DNA of 64,000 bases from an uncultured Oscillospiraceae bacterium (lineage in GTDB: Bacteria > Bacillota > Clostridia > Oscillospirales > Ruminococcaceae), in NCBI GenBank assembly GCA_910589145.1, contig CAJUSD010000010.1:22944-86943 (forward strand), read 5' to 3'. The translations under genes were made by a program, and so were the position numbers. Below are positions 1 to 8,691 of this stretch, one piece after another. A model generated the notes under the pieces. The model had not been told where the DNA came from and did not search any database. It saw nothing but the letters and a program-made list of their open reading frames with translations. Numbering within the stretch: position 1 is the first letter of the stretch; every line of letters begins with the position of its first letter.

Positions 1-516
1 TGCAATATCGACATACATACTATTCCCAATTGTATCTACCAACGTCAAACGAACTTTTTTAGATAGGAAACTTTCAGATAGGACTTCATAAAAAATCCCT
101 GCGACAGCATCACGGTGCATTGCACGGCTGGGAAACACAATCCAGTCGTTTCCTATGTAAATTTCTGTTTCGCCCAATAATTTGTACTGGATATCCTGTT
201 CCAGAAGGTCAAAGGGGGATTCTGTTAATTCAGATGAAAGATATTTTTTCATAGATTTTACAATCCTGCCTTTGAAATGGAACAGAGAAAAAAGCCGTAT
301 TATGAAGTATGTTGTACTGATGCCAAACCCTACAAAATCAACCCCGCAGACTACGCCAAACAGATAGGGATGCTCGTTTGTAAAGGCGTTTCCAGGACCG
401 TAGAAAAATTCTATCTGGAAATAACAGGCAGCATACCAAAAGACGATCCATACCAGAGAAATAAGAAATTTTTTAAAATAATAAGACTTTAGTTTCTGCT
501 TCAACGGATATTTCAT
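1..516 (-). CDS. hypothetical membrane protein, cut by the window start
   Basis: The reading frame is open on the minus strand from an ATG at 516-514 to base 1, giving 172 codons with no stop, so the C-terminus lies outside the window. A ribosome site (AAGAGGTG) stands just upstream of the ATG. The N-terminus is basic and is followed by two hydrophobic stretches at about residues 17-36 and 49-74. A soluble part then contains a short IGNDWIVF motif. I do not recognise the family; a two-helix membrane protein with a cytoplasmic domain fits. Plus-strand reading frames across it are shadows. Confidence 0.7.
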   Translation of the reverse strand, partial: MKYPLKQKLKSYYFKKFLISLVWIVFWYAACYFQIEFFYGPGNAFTNEHPYLFGVVCGVDFVGFGISTTYFIIRLFSLFHFKGRIVKSMKKYLSSELTESPFDLLEQDIQYKLLGETEIYIGNDWIVFPSRAMHRDAVAGIFYEVLSESFLSKKVRLTLVDTIGNSMYVDIA

Positions 517-840
517 ATTGACACCTCTTTTAAGTCACATTATATAAGAAAATGTTTTAAAATACAATAGTGAAAAAGAATTAGATTACTTTTAAATATC
601 ATCCACACAACCTGGAATTTATACAATACTACCTGTAAAAGCCATCTTTCAGAAATGCCCTGTTAAAATCAAGCCTATTTGTTTTAGGGATGTTATTTCA
701 GTTGAGCTGGACCGGCGGCCAGAGGGCTTTTAATCGCTCCAAGTTGTCCTCCGCTCAGATTGTGCCCGCAGCAGTGTTTTATCAAAATATATGCTTACAA
801 GATTATACCTCAACTTATTTTCTTAATTTCTATCTTTTGG
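517..840. other. intergenic region, no gene seen
   Basis: This AT-rich gap separates the minus-strand membrane gene from the yicC promoter. No reading frame with a ribosome site is visible. A GC-rich patch near 700-730 (AGCTGGACCGGCGGCCAGAG) weakly resembles the core of the interspersed element found at 38.0 and 62.9 kb and could be a decayed fragment. The match is too short to call. Confidence 0.4.
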
Positions 841-870
841 TTGACAATTTCTGACACAGAATGGTATAAT
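841..870 (+). promoter_or_regulatory. consensus sigma-A promoter for yicC
   Basis: A perfect -35 box TTGACA (841-846) and a perfect -10 box TATAAT (865-870) are separated by 18 bases. Transcription would start near 877, about 60 bases before the yicC start codon. Confidence 0.85.
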
Positions 871-935
871 ATTAACTTGAGAAATATTATAGAACCGGCG
901 GGCAGTTACCGTCGTAACTAAAGGAATGACACAAT

Positions 936-1814
936 ATGACAATGAGTATGACTGGTTATGGCCGTTCCCAACAAATAATGGATGGCCATGATATTACTGT
1001 AGAACTTAGATCCGTAAACCATAGATATTTTGAATGTGCCGTTCGTGCTCCTCGTGCTTATGGTTATTTAGAAGAAAAGCTGAAAACACATTTTCAGCCC
1101 AAAATTTCGCGGGGAAAAATCGAAGTAGGGGTTTTTATTCAGACAGTAGAAGGCCCATCTGCTGAAGTACAGATTAATCAGGCATTAGCCAAAGAGTATT
1201 TGCAGGCACTCCGCAGCATGGGTACAAATTTGGGGATTGCTGATGATATAACTGTTTCCTGCATGACTCGCTTTTCAGATATCTTTACTGTTTTGAAGGT
1301 ACAGGAGGATGAAGACTATATCTGGAACCTCGTTCGTCCTGTTGCAGATAAAGCTGTCGAAAAATTTTTGGAAATGCGTTGTGCCGAAGGGGAGCGCATG
1401 AAAAAGGATATCCTGGACAGGGCTTCCCATATTCAAAGAATGGTTGATTTTGTAAAGGAACATTCTCCAGAAACCGTTCGAGTATATCAGGAGCGGCTGT
1501 ATCAGAAATTGAAGGAAATTTTAGAGGAGCGTCAAATAGACGAACAGCGTGTTTTAACAGAAGCAGCTATCTTTGCTGACCGTATCGCGGTAGACGAGGA
1601 AACGGTGAGATTAGAAAGCCATTTGTCTGCTTTAAGGGATATCCTTTGTTCTAATGGGCCGGTAGGCAGGAAGCTGGATTTTCTTGTCCAGGAAATAAAC
1701 CGGGAAACAAATACCATTGGCTCTAAAGCACAGGACATTGAGATTGCCAGAACGGTTGTCGATATTAAGGCAGAAATTGAAAAAATCCGCGAACAAATCC
1801 AAAATATTGAATAA
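936..1814 (+). CDS. yicC: YicC family endoribonuclease
   Basis: This 292-residue protein begins MTMSMTGYGR, the signature start of the YicC/YloC family, and ends with a conserved acidic DIEIARTVVDIKAEIEKIRE region. Length is typical of the family, whose members are reported as endoribonucleases affecting RNA turnover and stationary-phase survival. In clostridia yicC usually stands directly before remA-gmk-rpoZ. Here a chemoreceptor gene separates them, so it probably forms its own unit from the consensus promoter at 841-870. The start at 936 is supported by the conserved N-terminus and an upstream AAGGAATG. Confidence 0.93.
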   Translation: MTMSMTGYGRSQQIMDGHDITVELRSVNHRYFECAVRAPRAYGYLEEKLKTHFQPKISRGKIEVGVFIQTVEGPSAEVQINQALAKEYLQALRSMGTNLGIADDITVSCMTRFSDIFTVLKVQEDEDYIWNLVRPVADKAVEKFLEMRCAEGERMKKDILDRASHIQRMVDFVKEHSPETVRVYQERLYQKLKEILEERQIDEQRVLTEAAIFADRIAVDEETVRLESHLSALRDILCSNGPVGRKLDFLVQEINRETNTIGSKAQDIEIARTVVDIKAEIEKIREQIQNIE

Positions 1815-2302
1815 TCATTCAATATAGTGCGGCAAGGATTCCCACGATTTCTGTAAGTGGGAGGTGAATTGCCAGAAAAGTTGACGTATAGATAGAATTG
1901 CGGTAAAACATAATGACGTATTTCAGAGGCGGTGGCAGGCGGAGCGAAAGCGGTATTCTCCACTGACAAGAGACAATCTACATATTCTGTCTTGCTGCTG
2001 ATTACCGCGAGCGGATTGAAATAAAATAGGATAACTATCTTTCATATGTCTTCTGCTTGTTTCATAGATATTGTTAATGTGAATCAAGAGTCGAAAATAA
2101 GAGAAATAAGAGCAAGAGCAATACGGCCAAAGAGGACGACCGGAGAATTTGTGTAACAACTGCATGAAGTTTTACGCCATATTATTATTCTTTTCGAGAG
2201 AAATTGTTGCTTTGTTCGCATGCGGCATTTGTCTGTACTTTTTACCTTTGATTCTCATTTCAAATTAGCAAGTGTAAGTTTTGCCTGTTGTTTTGAATAT
2301 GA
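1815..2302. other. intergenic region between yicC and the chemoreceptor
   Basis: About 490 bases contain no convincing gene. A short hairpin CCCAC...GTGGG lies near 1850-1865 just after yicC but lacks a U-run. An 80-codon minus-strand reading frame (2165-1923) has no ribosome site and no recognisable family. The chemoreceptor ribosome site GAGGAGGA begins at about 2301. Confidence 0.4.
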
Positions 2303-2314
2303 GGAGGACTAATT

Positions 2315-4081
2315 ATGATGAATCGGTTAAAACTGCGCAGTAAACTTATGGTAAGCGTCGGCCTGCTGATCCTTTCAGCGGTTCTTGTGTTGACATCATT
2401 TTCCTATGTATCCCTGAATTCTGCATATCAGCGGATTGCAGATACGAAAAAGGAAAAACTGGATCAAATGCTTCAAAGTCAGGTGGAATGCCTAGTAGGG
2501 GTTTTGGAAACTAATTATACCCGTTTTGAAAATGGAGAAATTACAGATGAACAAGCCCGCGAAAATGCGGCTTACATTGTACGCAATACACGCTATAATA
2601 ATGGAATAGGCTATTTCTGGGCAGATATGGCAGATGGTACCAGCGCTGTTCATATTAACCCCGAAGTAGAAGGAACCAACCGGTATAACACGCAGGATGA
2701 AAAGGGAAATTATTTTGTCCGCGATACAATTGCCGCTGGAGACAAGGCAGGGGGCGGCTTTATAGATTTTTATTTTACAAAGCCCGGAGAAGGCGAGGCC
2801 AAAGCCAAACGCGGATTTGTTCAAAAATTTGAACCCTATGGTTGGTACATTGGAACAGGCAACTATGAAGAAGATATGCTGCCGTTGATTCAGGCTGAAC
2901 TGGATGCTTCTGCTAGATCATTGCTGGTAGCTGCCACAGTTATGTATGGCTGTGGAGTGTTGGTGCTGGTGGCCGCCATAATAATAATGTCAATGATCGC
3001 AAAAAAGATTACCCAGCCTATCGCACAGGCAACGGAACGGCTTTCTGAACTCAGCCGGGGCAATCTGAGCGCCCCTGTGGTGCTTACCAACTCCAACGAT
3101 GAGGTTGGGATATTAACACAGTCCCTTTCGGACACAATCCAGTCGCTGAGAAACTATATTGAAAATATCTCCCAGGTACTAAACGAATTTGATTCTGGTA
3201 ATTTGGATGTGCGGATTGATCTTGATTATGTTGGCGATTTTGCTCCTATTAAAGATTCTCTTTTGCATACGATAGATGTGCTAAACGAAACGTTTACCCG
3301 GGTCAGAACTAGTGCAGAGCAGGTTTCCGCCGGTTCTGACCAGGTCGCCAGCGCGGCACAGTCCCTCAGCCAGGGAGCTACAGAACAGGCGAGTTCAGTA
3401 GAAGAATTGGCTGCAACGATTATGGATGTTTCGCAGCGTGTGGAACAAAATGCCGAGAGTGCCGGGGAAGCCAGTGAAAAGTGCCGTGCAACTTCAAGCG
3501 AACTTATTACCGGCAAACAGAGGATGAACGACATGGTGGAAGCCATGCAGAATATTGTAAGTACATCAGAAGAAATTGGAAAGATTGTGAAGACAATTGA
3601 TGATATTGCCTTCCAAACAAATATTCTGGCACTTAATGCAGCAGTAGAAGCTGCACGGGCTGGGGCGAGCGGCAAAGGTTTTGCAGTGGTTGCAGACGAA
3701 GTCAGGAATTTGGCTGGAAAGAGTTCAGAGGCTTCCAAAAATACATCTACCCTAATAGAAACCGTTGTAAATATGATCCAGGATGGTGGAAAAATCGCGG
3801 AGGACACTGCGCAATCTTTGGACAACATTGTAAATCTCTCCGAATCGGCCTCGAACCTTGTATATAAGATATCCTCTGCCTCCCAGGAACAGGCAGAATC
3901 CCTCTCGCAAATTACCCAGGGGATTGACCAGATCTCCGCTGTAGTACAAACAAATTCTGCAACTGCTGAAGAGTCTGCCGCTGCCAGTGAGGAACTTTCG
4001 TCCCAGGCTCAGGAAATGAAGGATTTGCTGGAACAGTTCCGACTCAAAGCCTTAACCAAAGCTCCAGCATATTTGCATTGA
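2315..4081 (+). CDS. methyl-accepting chemotaxis protein, single-Cache type
   Basis: This 588-residue chemoreceptor has a transmembrane helix (about 10-32), an extracellular single-Cache domain (about 40-190, with GYFWADMADG and a GWYIGTGNY motif), a second transmembrane helix (about 203-226), a HAMP domain, a second HAMP-like stretch, and a cytoplasmic signalling coiled coil. The hairpin tip (about 437-465, reading ALNAAVEAARAGASGKGFAV and then VADEVRNLA) binds CheA/CheW in this family. The ribosome site is AGGAGG. No other chemotaxis genes are in the window, and the gene interrupts the usual yicC-remA order. The ligand cannot be read from sequence; sCache domains often sense small carboxylates or similar molecules. 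Confidence 0.95.
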   Translation: MMNRLKLRSKLMVSVGLLILSAVLVLTSFSYVSLNSAYQRIADTKKEKLDQMLQSQVECLVGVLETNYTRFENGEITDEQARENAAYIVRNTRYNNGIGYFWADMADGTSAVHINPEVEGTNRYNTQDEKGNYFVRDTIAAGDKAGGGFIDFYFTKPGEGEAKAKRGFVQKFEPYGWYIGTGNYEEDMLPLIQAELDASARSLLVAATVMYGCGVLVLVAAIIIMSMIAKKITQPIAQATERLSELSRGNLSAPVVLTNSNDEVGILTQSLSDTIQSLRNYIENISQVLNEFDSGNLDVRIDLDYVGDFAPIKDSLLHTIDVLNETFTRVRTSAEQVSAGSDQVASAAQSLSQGATEQASSVEELAATIMDVSQRVEQNAESAGEASEKCRATSSELITGKQRMNDMVEAMQNIVSTSEEIGKIVKTIDDIAFQTNILALNAAVEAARAGASGKGFAVVADEVRNLAGKSSEASKNTSTLIETVVNMIQDGGKIAEDTAQSLDNIVNLSESASNLVYKISSASQEQAESLSQITQGIDQISAVVQTNSATAEESAAASEELSSQAQEMKDLLEQFRLKALTKAPAYLH

Positions 4082-4122
4082 TATTATTTTTAGGCTGCAA
4101 ACAGTTTGCTGCATTTTTCCTA

Positions 4123-4331
4123 CCTTTGCTTGACAAGGGAAATATGGTTTTTGGAGCCGGCAAAGCAGAACGCCGATATAAAAAAGTAAAAAATGGCTCC
4201 AAAAACAGTTCTGATGGTGGAACTGCTAGACGTGGAGGTGAGGGCAAGCTGCCGCCTGCCTGGCCTTTACAGCGACGCAGATGCGACGTCAGAACCGCAT
4301 TTGGGCTGTGTTGGATTTTGTCAAGCAAAGG
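4123..4331. repeat. nested inverted-repeat element before remA
   Basis: A 14-base arm CCTTTGCTTGACAA (4123-4136) is matched in inverted orientation by TTGTCAAGCAAAGG (4318-4331), enclosing about 180 bases. Inside, GTTTTTGGAGCC (4147-4158) pairs perfectly with GGCTCCAAAAAC (4195-4206). A related arm (CCTTTGCTTAACAA) occurs again at 6078. The layout resembles a small non-autonomous element or a structured intergenic repeat; no coding function is evident. The rest of 4082-4438 shows nothing else. Confidence 0.5.
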
Positions 4332-4414
4332 GATTTAAAGCCCTATTAAGGATTAATTTGATGGGTGTCATATTTTCCAACAGGGTGGAGTATATAAAAC
4401 TTATCTCAATACAC

Positions 4415-4444
4415 TTGCCAAGATAATGTGTCATGAGGTATAAT
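4415..4444 (+). promoter_or_regulatory. probable promoter for remA-gmk-rpoZ
   Basis: TTGCCA (4415-4420) and TATAAT (4439-4444) are separated by 18 bases. The site lies about 110 bases before remA and would give the operon its own promoter, which it needs because the chemoreceptor gene separates it from the yicC promoter. Confidence 0.65.
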
Positions 4445-4552
4445 AGGAGTATATTGGATTTCTTTGGAACCCAGCAGATGCCTTCAGAGATTTCCTTATG
4501 CTATAACATTGCCAATAGCCGCCCATATTGTGGAAAGGATGTAAAATACAGC

Positions 4553-4822
4553 ATGAAACTTATCAATATCGGCTTCGGGAATATGGTATCAGCGAACCGC
4601 CTGGTTGCCATTGTCAGCCCGGAGTCAGCCCCCATTAAACGCATTATCCAAGATGCCAAAGAAAAAGGTGTGTTAATTGACGCGACTTATGGCAGACGCA
4701 CCCGCGCTGTTATTATTACTGACAGCGACCATGTAATCCTTTCGGCAGTACAGCCCGAAACTGTCGCAAACCGCCTTGTTGACGATGATGAAGAGGAGGA
4801 TTTGGAGGAGGATGAGTCATGA
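4553..4822 (+). CDS. remA: extracellular matrix regulator RemA-like (DUF370)
   Basis: This 89-residue protein starts MKLINIGFGNMVSANRLVAI and carries the family core SPESAPIKRIIQDAKEKG and DATYGRRTRAVII. RemA in Bacillus is a DNA-binding activator of biofilm matrix and osmoprotection genes; in clostridia the ortholog sits before gmk as here. The frame is open further upstream, but the family N-terminus and a GGAAAGGATG ribosome site fix the start at 4553. The C-terminus is strongly acidic (about 12 Asp/Glu residues). Its stop overlaps the gmk start by four bases (ATGA). Confidence 0.92.
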   Translation: MKLINIGFGNMVSANRLVAIVSPESAPIKRIIQDAKEKGVLIDATYGRRTRAVIITDSDHVILSAVQPETVANRLVDDDEEEDLEEDES

Positions 4823-5394
4823 CAAAAGCCGCAGATTCCCCAAAAGGCCGGCTGATTATTTTGTCCGGCCCTTCTGGTGTGGGAAAAGGGACTGTATTAA
4901 ATTTATTGCTTTCCCGCAATCCACAGATTTTCCCTTCCGTTTCTGCAACTACCCGTCAGCCCCGCGATGGGGAAAAGGATGGGGTTAATTACTATTTTCT
5001 CTCCCGCGAGGAATTTGAAGCGAAAATAGCCAAAGGCGATATGCTTGAATATGCTTCTTATAACGGGAACTATTATGGCACCCCAGCGGACAAAGTTCAA
5101 GAGAAATTGGATGCAGGCATGGATGTTCTATTGGAAATTGAAGTACAGGGAGCGCAGAAAATTATGTCCGTGCGCAAGGATGTAATCTCTATTTTCATTC
5201 TCCCACCCAGTCAGGAAGAACTTGAACGGCGTTTGGTTGGCAGAAAGACCGAGGATGAAGCCGCTATACGAAAACGTTTAGAGGCTTCGGCCTTTGAATT
5301 AAGTAAAGCTGGACTCTATCAATACCAAATCGTCAATCATACTGTGGAACAGGCTGCTTCTGAAATTGAGGCTGTCTTATATGGCAATTCTTAA
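4819..5394 (+). CDS. gmk: guanylate kinase
   Basis: This 191-residue cytoplasmic enzyme phosphorylates GMP to GDP with ATP. The P-loop GPSGVGKGT is at about residues 17-25, followed by the conserved SVSATTRQPRDGE GMP-binding segment and a lid region with ERRLVGRKTE. Length is typical. It overlaps remA by four bases, so the two are probably translationally coupled, and rpoZ follows after 24 bases. Confidence 0.97.
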   Translation: MTKAADSPKGRLIILSGPSGVGKGTVLNLLLSRNPQIFPSVSATTRQPRDGEKDGVNYYFLSREEFEAKIAKGDMLEYASYNGNYYGTPADKVQEKLDAGMDVLLEIEVQGAQKIMSVRKDVISIFILPPSQEELERRLVGRKTEDEAAIRKRLEASAFELSKAGLYQYQIVNHTVEQAASEIEAVLYGNS

Positions 5395-5418
5395 AATCGT
5401 TTATATGGAGGTTTTATT

Positions 5419-5922
5419 ATGGTTAAAATAGATGTAGATAAGTTTTTGAAACCAGATGAAAGCTATTATTCTTTTGTGATTGGTGTGGCGAAGCATGCAA
5501 GGGAAATTACTGAAGAACAGCTGCACAAAATGAAAGAATTATCCGAACAGGAAAAAAGTAAAAATACTGTGATTGACAGGGCAAAGCAGTTGCCGGAGGA
5601 ACTTTCTACAAAACCTGTCCGTTTAGCGATTGAGGATATTAAAATGGGCAAGTGCCATTTAGATATTGAAAGTGCGGAAAAGGTTTTGGAACAGGAGGAA
5701 CAGGAACGTATCCAGAAGCTTTTGGAACATCAAAGAGCTTTGGAAGGTAAGGCTGACAGCCTTGGATCTGACGGCGAACTTCAGGAAGATATGTCACAGA
5801 TTCCGAATGAAGAAACACAGGAAAATTTAACAGAAAATTTGGGACAGAATACACCAGAAATATCGAACTTGCCGGATTTCCCCGCTGTAACTGAGAAAAC
5901 CGTCAAGACTCCCGTTTTATAA
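5419..5922 (+). CDS. rpoZ: RNA polymerase omega subunit with extended acidic tail
   Basis: The N-terminal part carries the omega signature SYYSFVIGVAKHAREI, then KPVRLAIEDIKMGK. Omega helps assemble and stabilise the RNA polymerase core. The protein is 167 residues, roughly twice the usual 65-90. The extra C-terminal half (from about residue 85) is rich in Glu, Gln, Asn and Pro and looks unstructured. The ribosome site is GGAGG, and a strong terminator follows at once. The coaBC gene often found between rpoZ and priA in clostridia is absent here. Confidence 0.92.
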   Translation: MVKIDVDKFLKPDESYYSFVIGVAKHAREITEEQLHKMKELSEQEKSKNTVIDRAKQLPEELSTKPVRLAIEDIKMGKCHLDIESAEKVLEQEEQERIQKLLEHQRALEGKADSLGSDGELQEDMSQIPNEETQENLTENLGQNTPEISNLPDFPAVTEKTVKTPVL

Positions 5923-5943
5923 AAAGCAGTCGGCCATGGAAAC

Positions 5944-5989
5944 GGAATTAAGGCACGCCCTATGGCTGTGCCTTAATTCCATTTTGCTT
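5944..5989 (+). terminator. intrinsic terminator after rpoZ
   Basis: A perfect 13-base stem GGAATTAAGGCAC / GTGCCTTAATTCC (5944-5956 and 5968-5980) with an 11-base loop is followed by ATTTTGCTT. It ends the remA-gmk-rpoZ transcript. Confidence 0.85.
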
Positions 5990-6077
5990 GTATATATAGA
6001 TAATATCAGGATTGTTAGCAAAAAGCAGGTTGGGAAATTCAAAGCCACATATTTTTCAGCCTTTTTTGATAATTTTA

Positions 6078-6135
6078 CCTTTGCTTAACAAGGGCCAGCA
6101 CACTCCAAAACATGTTTTCTCTTGTTAAGAAAGGG
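6078..6135. repeat. short inverted repeat before priA
   Basis: CCTTTGCTTAACAAG (from 6078) is matched in inverted orientation by CTTGTTAAGAAAGGG (6121-6135), with one gapped base and a loop of about 28 bases. The left arm differs at one base from the arm at 4123. The pair could be a small interspersed element or a hairpin near the priA promoter. Confidence 0.45.
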
Positions 6136-6183
6136 TAGTGATGTTTTCTATAGATGCAGCCTGAAAAGGGGGTGTTTCTAAAG

Positions 6184-8688
6184 ATGCTGGGGCTGGATCC
6201 CATAACACCAACAGCAAATATTGCAAAGATAGCAGTAGACAAAGCTGCATATCACTTTGATATGGGCTTTGACTATCTTATTCCCACAACATTGCAGGGA
6301 CGTATCCAGGTTGGATGCAGAGTGCTTGTTCCATTTGGAGGCGGGGACAGAAAGCGACAGGGGATTGTGCTGGCGCTGGCGGAAACAGACAGCACAATCA
6401 GCAATGGAAATCTGAAAGAGATAACATCCCTATTGGATGAAACCCCTGCTTTAAATTCTGAAATGTTAAATCTGATGAAATATCTTCGTTCCAATACCTT
6501 CTGTACATGGTATGATGCGGTTCATGTTCTGCTTCCGCTGGGGGTGGAAGTTCAGATAAGATGGAGATATTTTGTGCAAAAAGGAAAACCGGCTGAGGAT
6601 ATCCAGCTTACAGAAGAAGAAAAAGGGCTTTACGAATTTCTACAGCTTCGTCCAAAGGGAATAACGGGAAAAGAGCTCGTCCGAATTACTGGATTGCCAG
6701 AAAACAGCCGGGAAATGAGGCGGCTTCTGGCTCTGGGGTTGGTAGAAAAAATGGAAGAAGCCCGGCGGCGGGTAGCAGAGGAAACAGAATCAGCGCTCAG
6801 ATTAACAGATAAATGCTTGTCCAATGAAAATTTTTCATCGGACAAGCTGCCTCCAAAACAGAAAGCAGTGGTGGAACTGCTTTTGAAATCCGGGGAAGTC
6901 CCTCTGAAAGAGGCTCTTTACTTATGTGCGATTACAAAAGCAGTTGTAAAGGGGCTTGAAAAAAAGGGGATTGTGGAAATTTTCCAGCGGGCTGCCCAAT
7001 GGAAAGGCGGGACAGCTTCTGAAGTTCAGGAGACAGGGAAGCCTCCGGTTCCTTCCTTAACGCCCGAACAGCGTACAGCTTTGGACACACTTTGGGCAAA
7101 GTACCAGGAAGGGAACGCCTGTGTTTCTCTGCTGCACGGGGTAACGGGGAGCGGGAAAACCCAGGTTTACCTTTCCATGATTCAACGGGTGTTGGAACAG
7201 GGGAAAAACGCCATTGTTCTGGTGCCGGAAATTTCCCTTACCCCCCAGGCGGTTTCCCTTTTTCGCCAAAGGTTCGGCAGTCTTGTTGCTGTACTTCACA
7301 GCGGGCTTACGCCAAAAGAACGCATGGATGCCTGGGAACGTCTCCATAAAGGGGAAGCCCGTATTGCAGTGGGGACCCGTTCCGCTGTGTTTGCCCCTCT
7401 GGAACATATAGGGCTGATTGTAATAGACGAGGAGCAGGAGGCAACTTATAAATCAGATCAAGCTCCAAGATACCACGCCAGGGACGTTGCTAAATATCGC
7501 TGCTGGCAGAATAATGCCATGCTCCTTTTGGCCTCTGCCACTCCAAGCGTGGAAACATATTACAATGCTGTACATGGAAAATATCAGCTTGTCACCCTTG
7601 CCAGCCGGTATGCAGGGAACCCTTTGCCGGGAGTTGGCATTATTGATATGAACGAACAGCTTTTTTCCACCCAGGAATGGGGGATAAGCCCCCAGCTTGC
7701 CGGGGAGATTGAAAAAAACCTTAACTCTGGAAAGCAGACGATCCTTTTACTGAACCGGCGGGGGTATAATACCATTGTCCGCTGCAGCCAGTGCGGGGCT
7801 GTTGCTGCCTGTCCCAACTGTTCTATTTCTTTGACCTACCATGCCAGCAACCAGCAGTTAATCTGTCATTACTGCGGGTTTACCAGGGATGCAATTTCCT
7901 CCTGCGACGTTTGCAGCAGCAAGTACGTCCAATATTCCGGCTTAGGAACCCAGAAGGCAGAGCAGAGGCTGCAGGAGCTTTTTCCACAGGCGCGCATCCT
8001 TCGCATGGACGCAGATACAACAATGGCCAAGTTTTCCCATGAAAAACTATTTGACGCTTTCGCCAAAAAAAAATTTGATATTATGATTGGTACGCAGATG
8101 GTTGCAAAGGGGCTGGATTTTCCAGACGTTACCCTTGTAGGGGTGCTTTCTGCTGATATGTACCTTTATCATGAAGATTACAAAAGTGCTGAAAGAACCT
8201 TTAACCTGCTGACGCAGGTTGTGGGCAGAAGCGGCAGGGGAGATGTTTCCGGCAGGGCCTGCATTCAAACTTTTTCTCCTGACAGCGATGTTATCCTGCT
8301 TTCAGCAAAACAGGATTTTTTAGGGTTTTATCAGGAGGAAATCGCTGCCAGAAAGCTAATGCTTTATCCGCCTTTCTGTGACTTATGCGCCATTGGTTTT
8401 TCAGGGGATGACCAAAAGAAAACATTAAGCGCCGCCGTATTTTTTTTGGAACTCCTAAAACAAGCTTTAACCCGCCAATTTCAGGAACTGCCGATTCGCG
8501 TTATGGGGCCTGTGGAAAGTTCTGTCCTGAAAGTAAACAATCAGTTCCGGTATAAGATTATCCTGAAATGCAGGAACAGCAAACGCTTTCGAGAAATGCT
8601 TTCCGGACTTCTACAAGAGTTCGGCTCCTCGAAGGCCGCGGCAGGTTTGCGTTATTATGCAGATATGGGGTTTGATGGGATTGTATAA
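6184..8688 (+). CDS. priA: primosomal replication restart helicase PriA
   Basis: PriA reloads the replisome at stalled forks. An N-terminal 3'-DNA-binding domain is followed by a helicase with Walker A HGVTGSGKTQVYL (about residues 315-327), Walker B VIDEEQEATYK (about 410), and an eight-cysteine zinc-binding insert starting CSQCGAVAACPNC (about 533-577) characteristic of PriA. The C-terminal helicase half contains GTQMVAKGLDFP and QVVGRSGRG. I chose the ATG at 6184, which has a GGGGG ribosome site 11 bases upstream. An ATG at 6154 would add ten residues and has a weaker site. Confidence 0.96.
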   Translation: MLGLDPITPTANIAKIAVDKAAYHFDMGFDYLIPTTLQGRIQVGCRVLVPFGGGDRKRQGIVLALAETDSTISNGNLKEITSLLDETPALNSEMLNLMKYLRSNTFCTWYDAVHVLLPLGVEVQIRWRYFVQKGKPAEDIQLTEEEKGLYEFLQLRPKGITGKELVRITGLPENSREMRRLLALGLVEKMEEARRRVAEETESALRLTDKCLSNENFSSDKLPPKQKAVVELLLKSGEVPLKEALYLCAITKAVVKGLEKKGIVEIFQRAAQWKGGTASEVQETGKPPVPSLTPEQRTALDTLWAKYQEGNACVSLLHGVTGSGKTQVYLSMIQRVLEQGKNAIVLVPEISLTPQAVSLFRQRFGSLVAVLHSGLTPKERMDAWERLHKGEARIAVGTRSAVFAPLEHIGLIVIDEEQEATYKSDQAPRYHARDVAKYRCWQNNAMLLLASATPSVETYYNAVHGKYQLVTLASRYAGNPLPGVGIIDMNEQLFSTQEWGISPQLAGEIEKNLNSGKQTILLLNRRGYNTIVRCSQCGAVAACPNCSISLTYHASNQQLICHYCGFTRDAISSCDVCSSKYVQYSGLGTQKAEQRLQELFPQARILRMDADTTMAKFSHEKLFDAFAKKKFDIMIGTQMVAKGLDFPDVTLVGVLSADMYLYHEDYKSAERTFNLLTQVVGRSGRGDVSGRACIQTFSPDSDVILLSAKQDFLGFYQEEIAARKLMLYPPFCDLCAIGFSGDDQKKTLSAAVFFLELLKQALTRQFQELPIRVMGPVESSVLKVNNQFRYKIILKCRNSKRFREMLSGLLQEFGSSKAAAGLRYYADMGFDGIV

Positions 8689-8691
8689 AAT

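Noticed and set aside
690..745. Possible fourth copy of the interspersed element
   Set aside because: Only about 20 bases resemble the core and no flanking homology is seen.
1923..2165. Minus-strand 80-codon frame between yicC and the chemoreceptor
   Set aside because: No ribosome site, no recognisable family, composition atypical.
4078..4338. 86-codon plus-strand frame after the chemoreceptor
   Set aside because: It lies across the nested inverted repeat and lacks a ribosome site.
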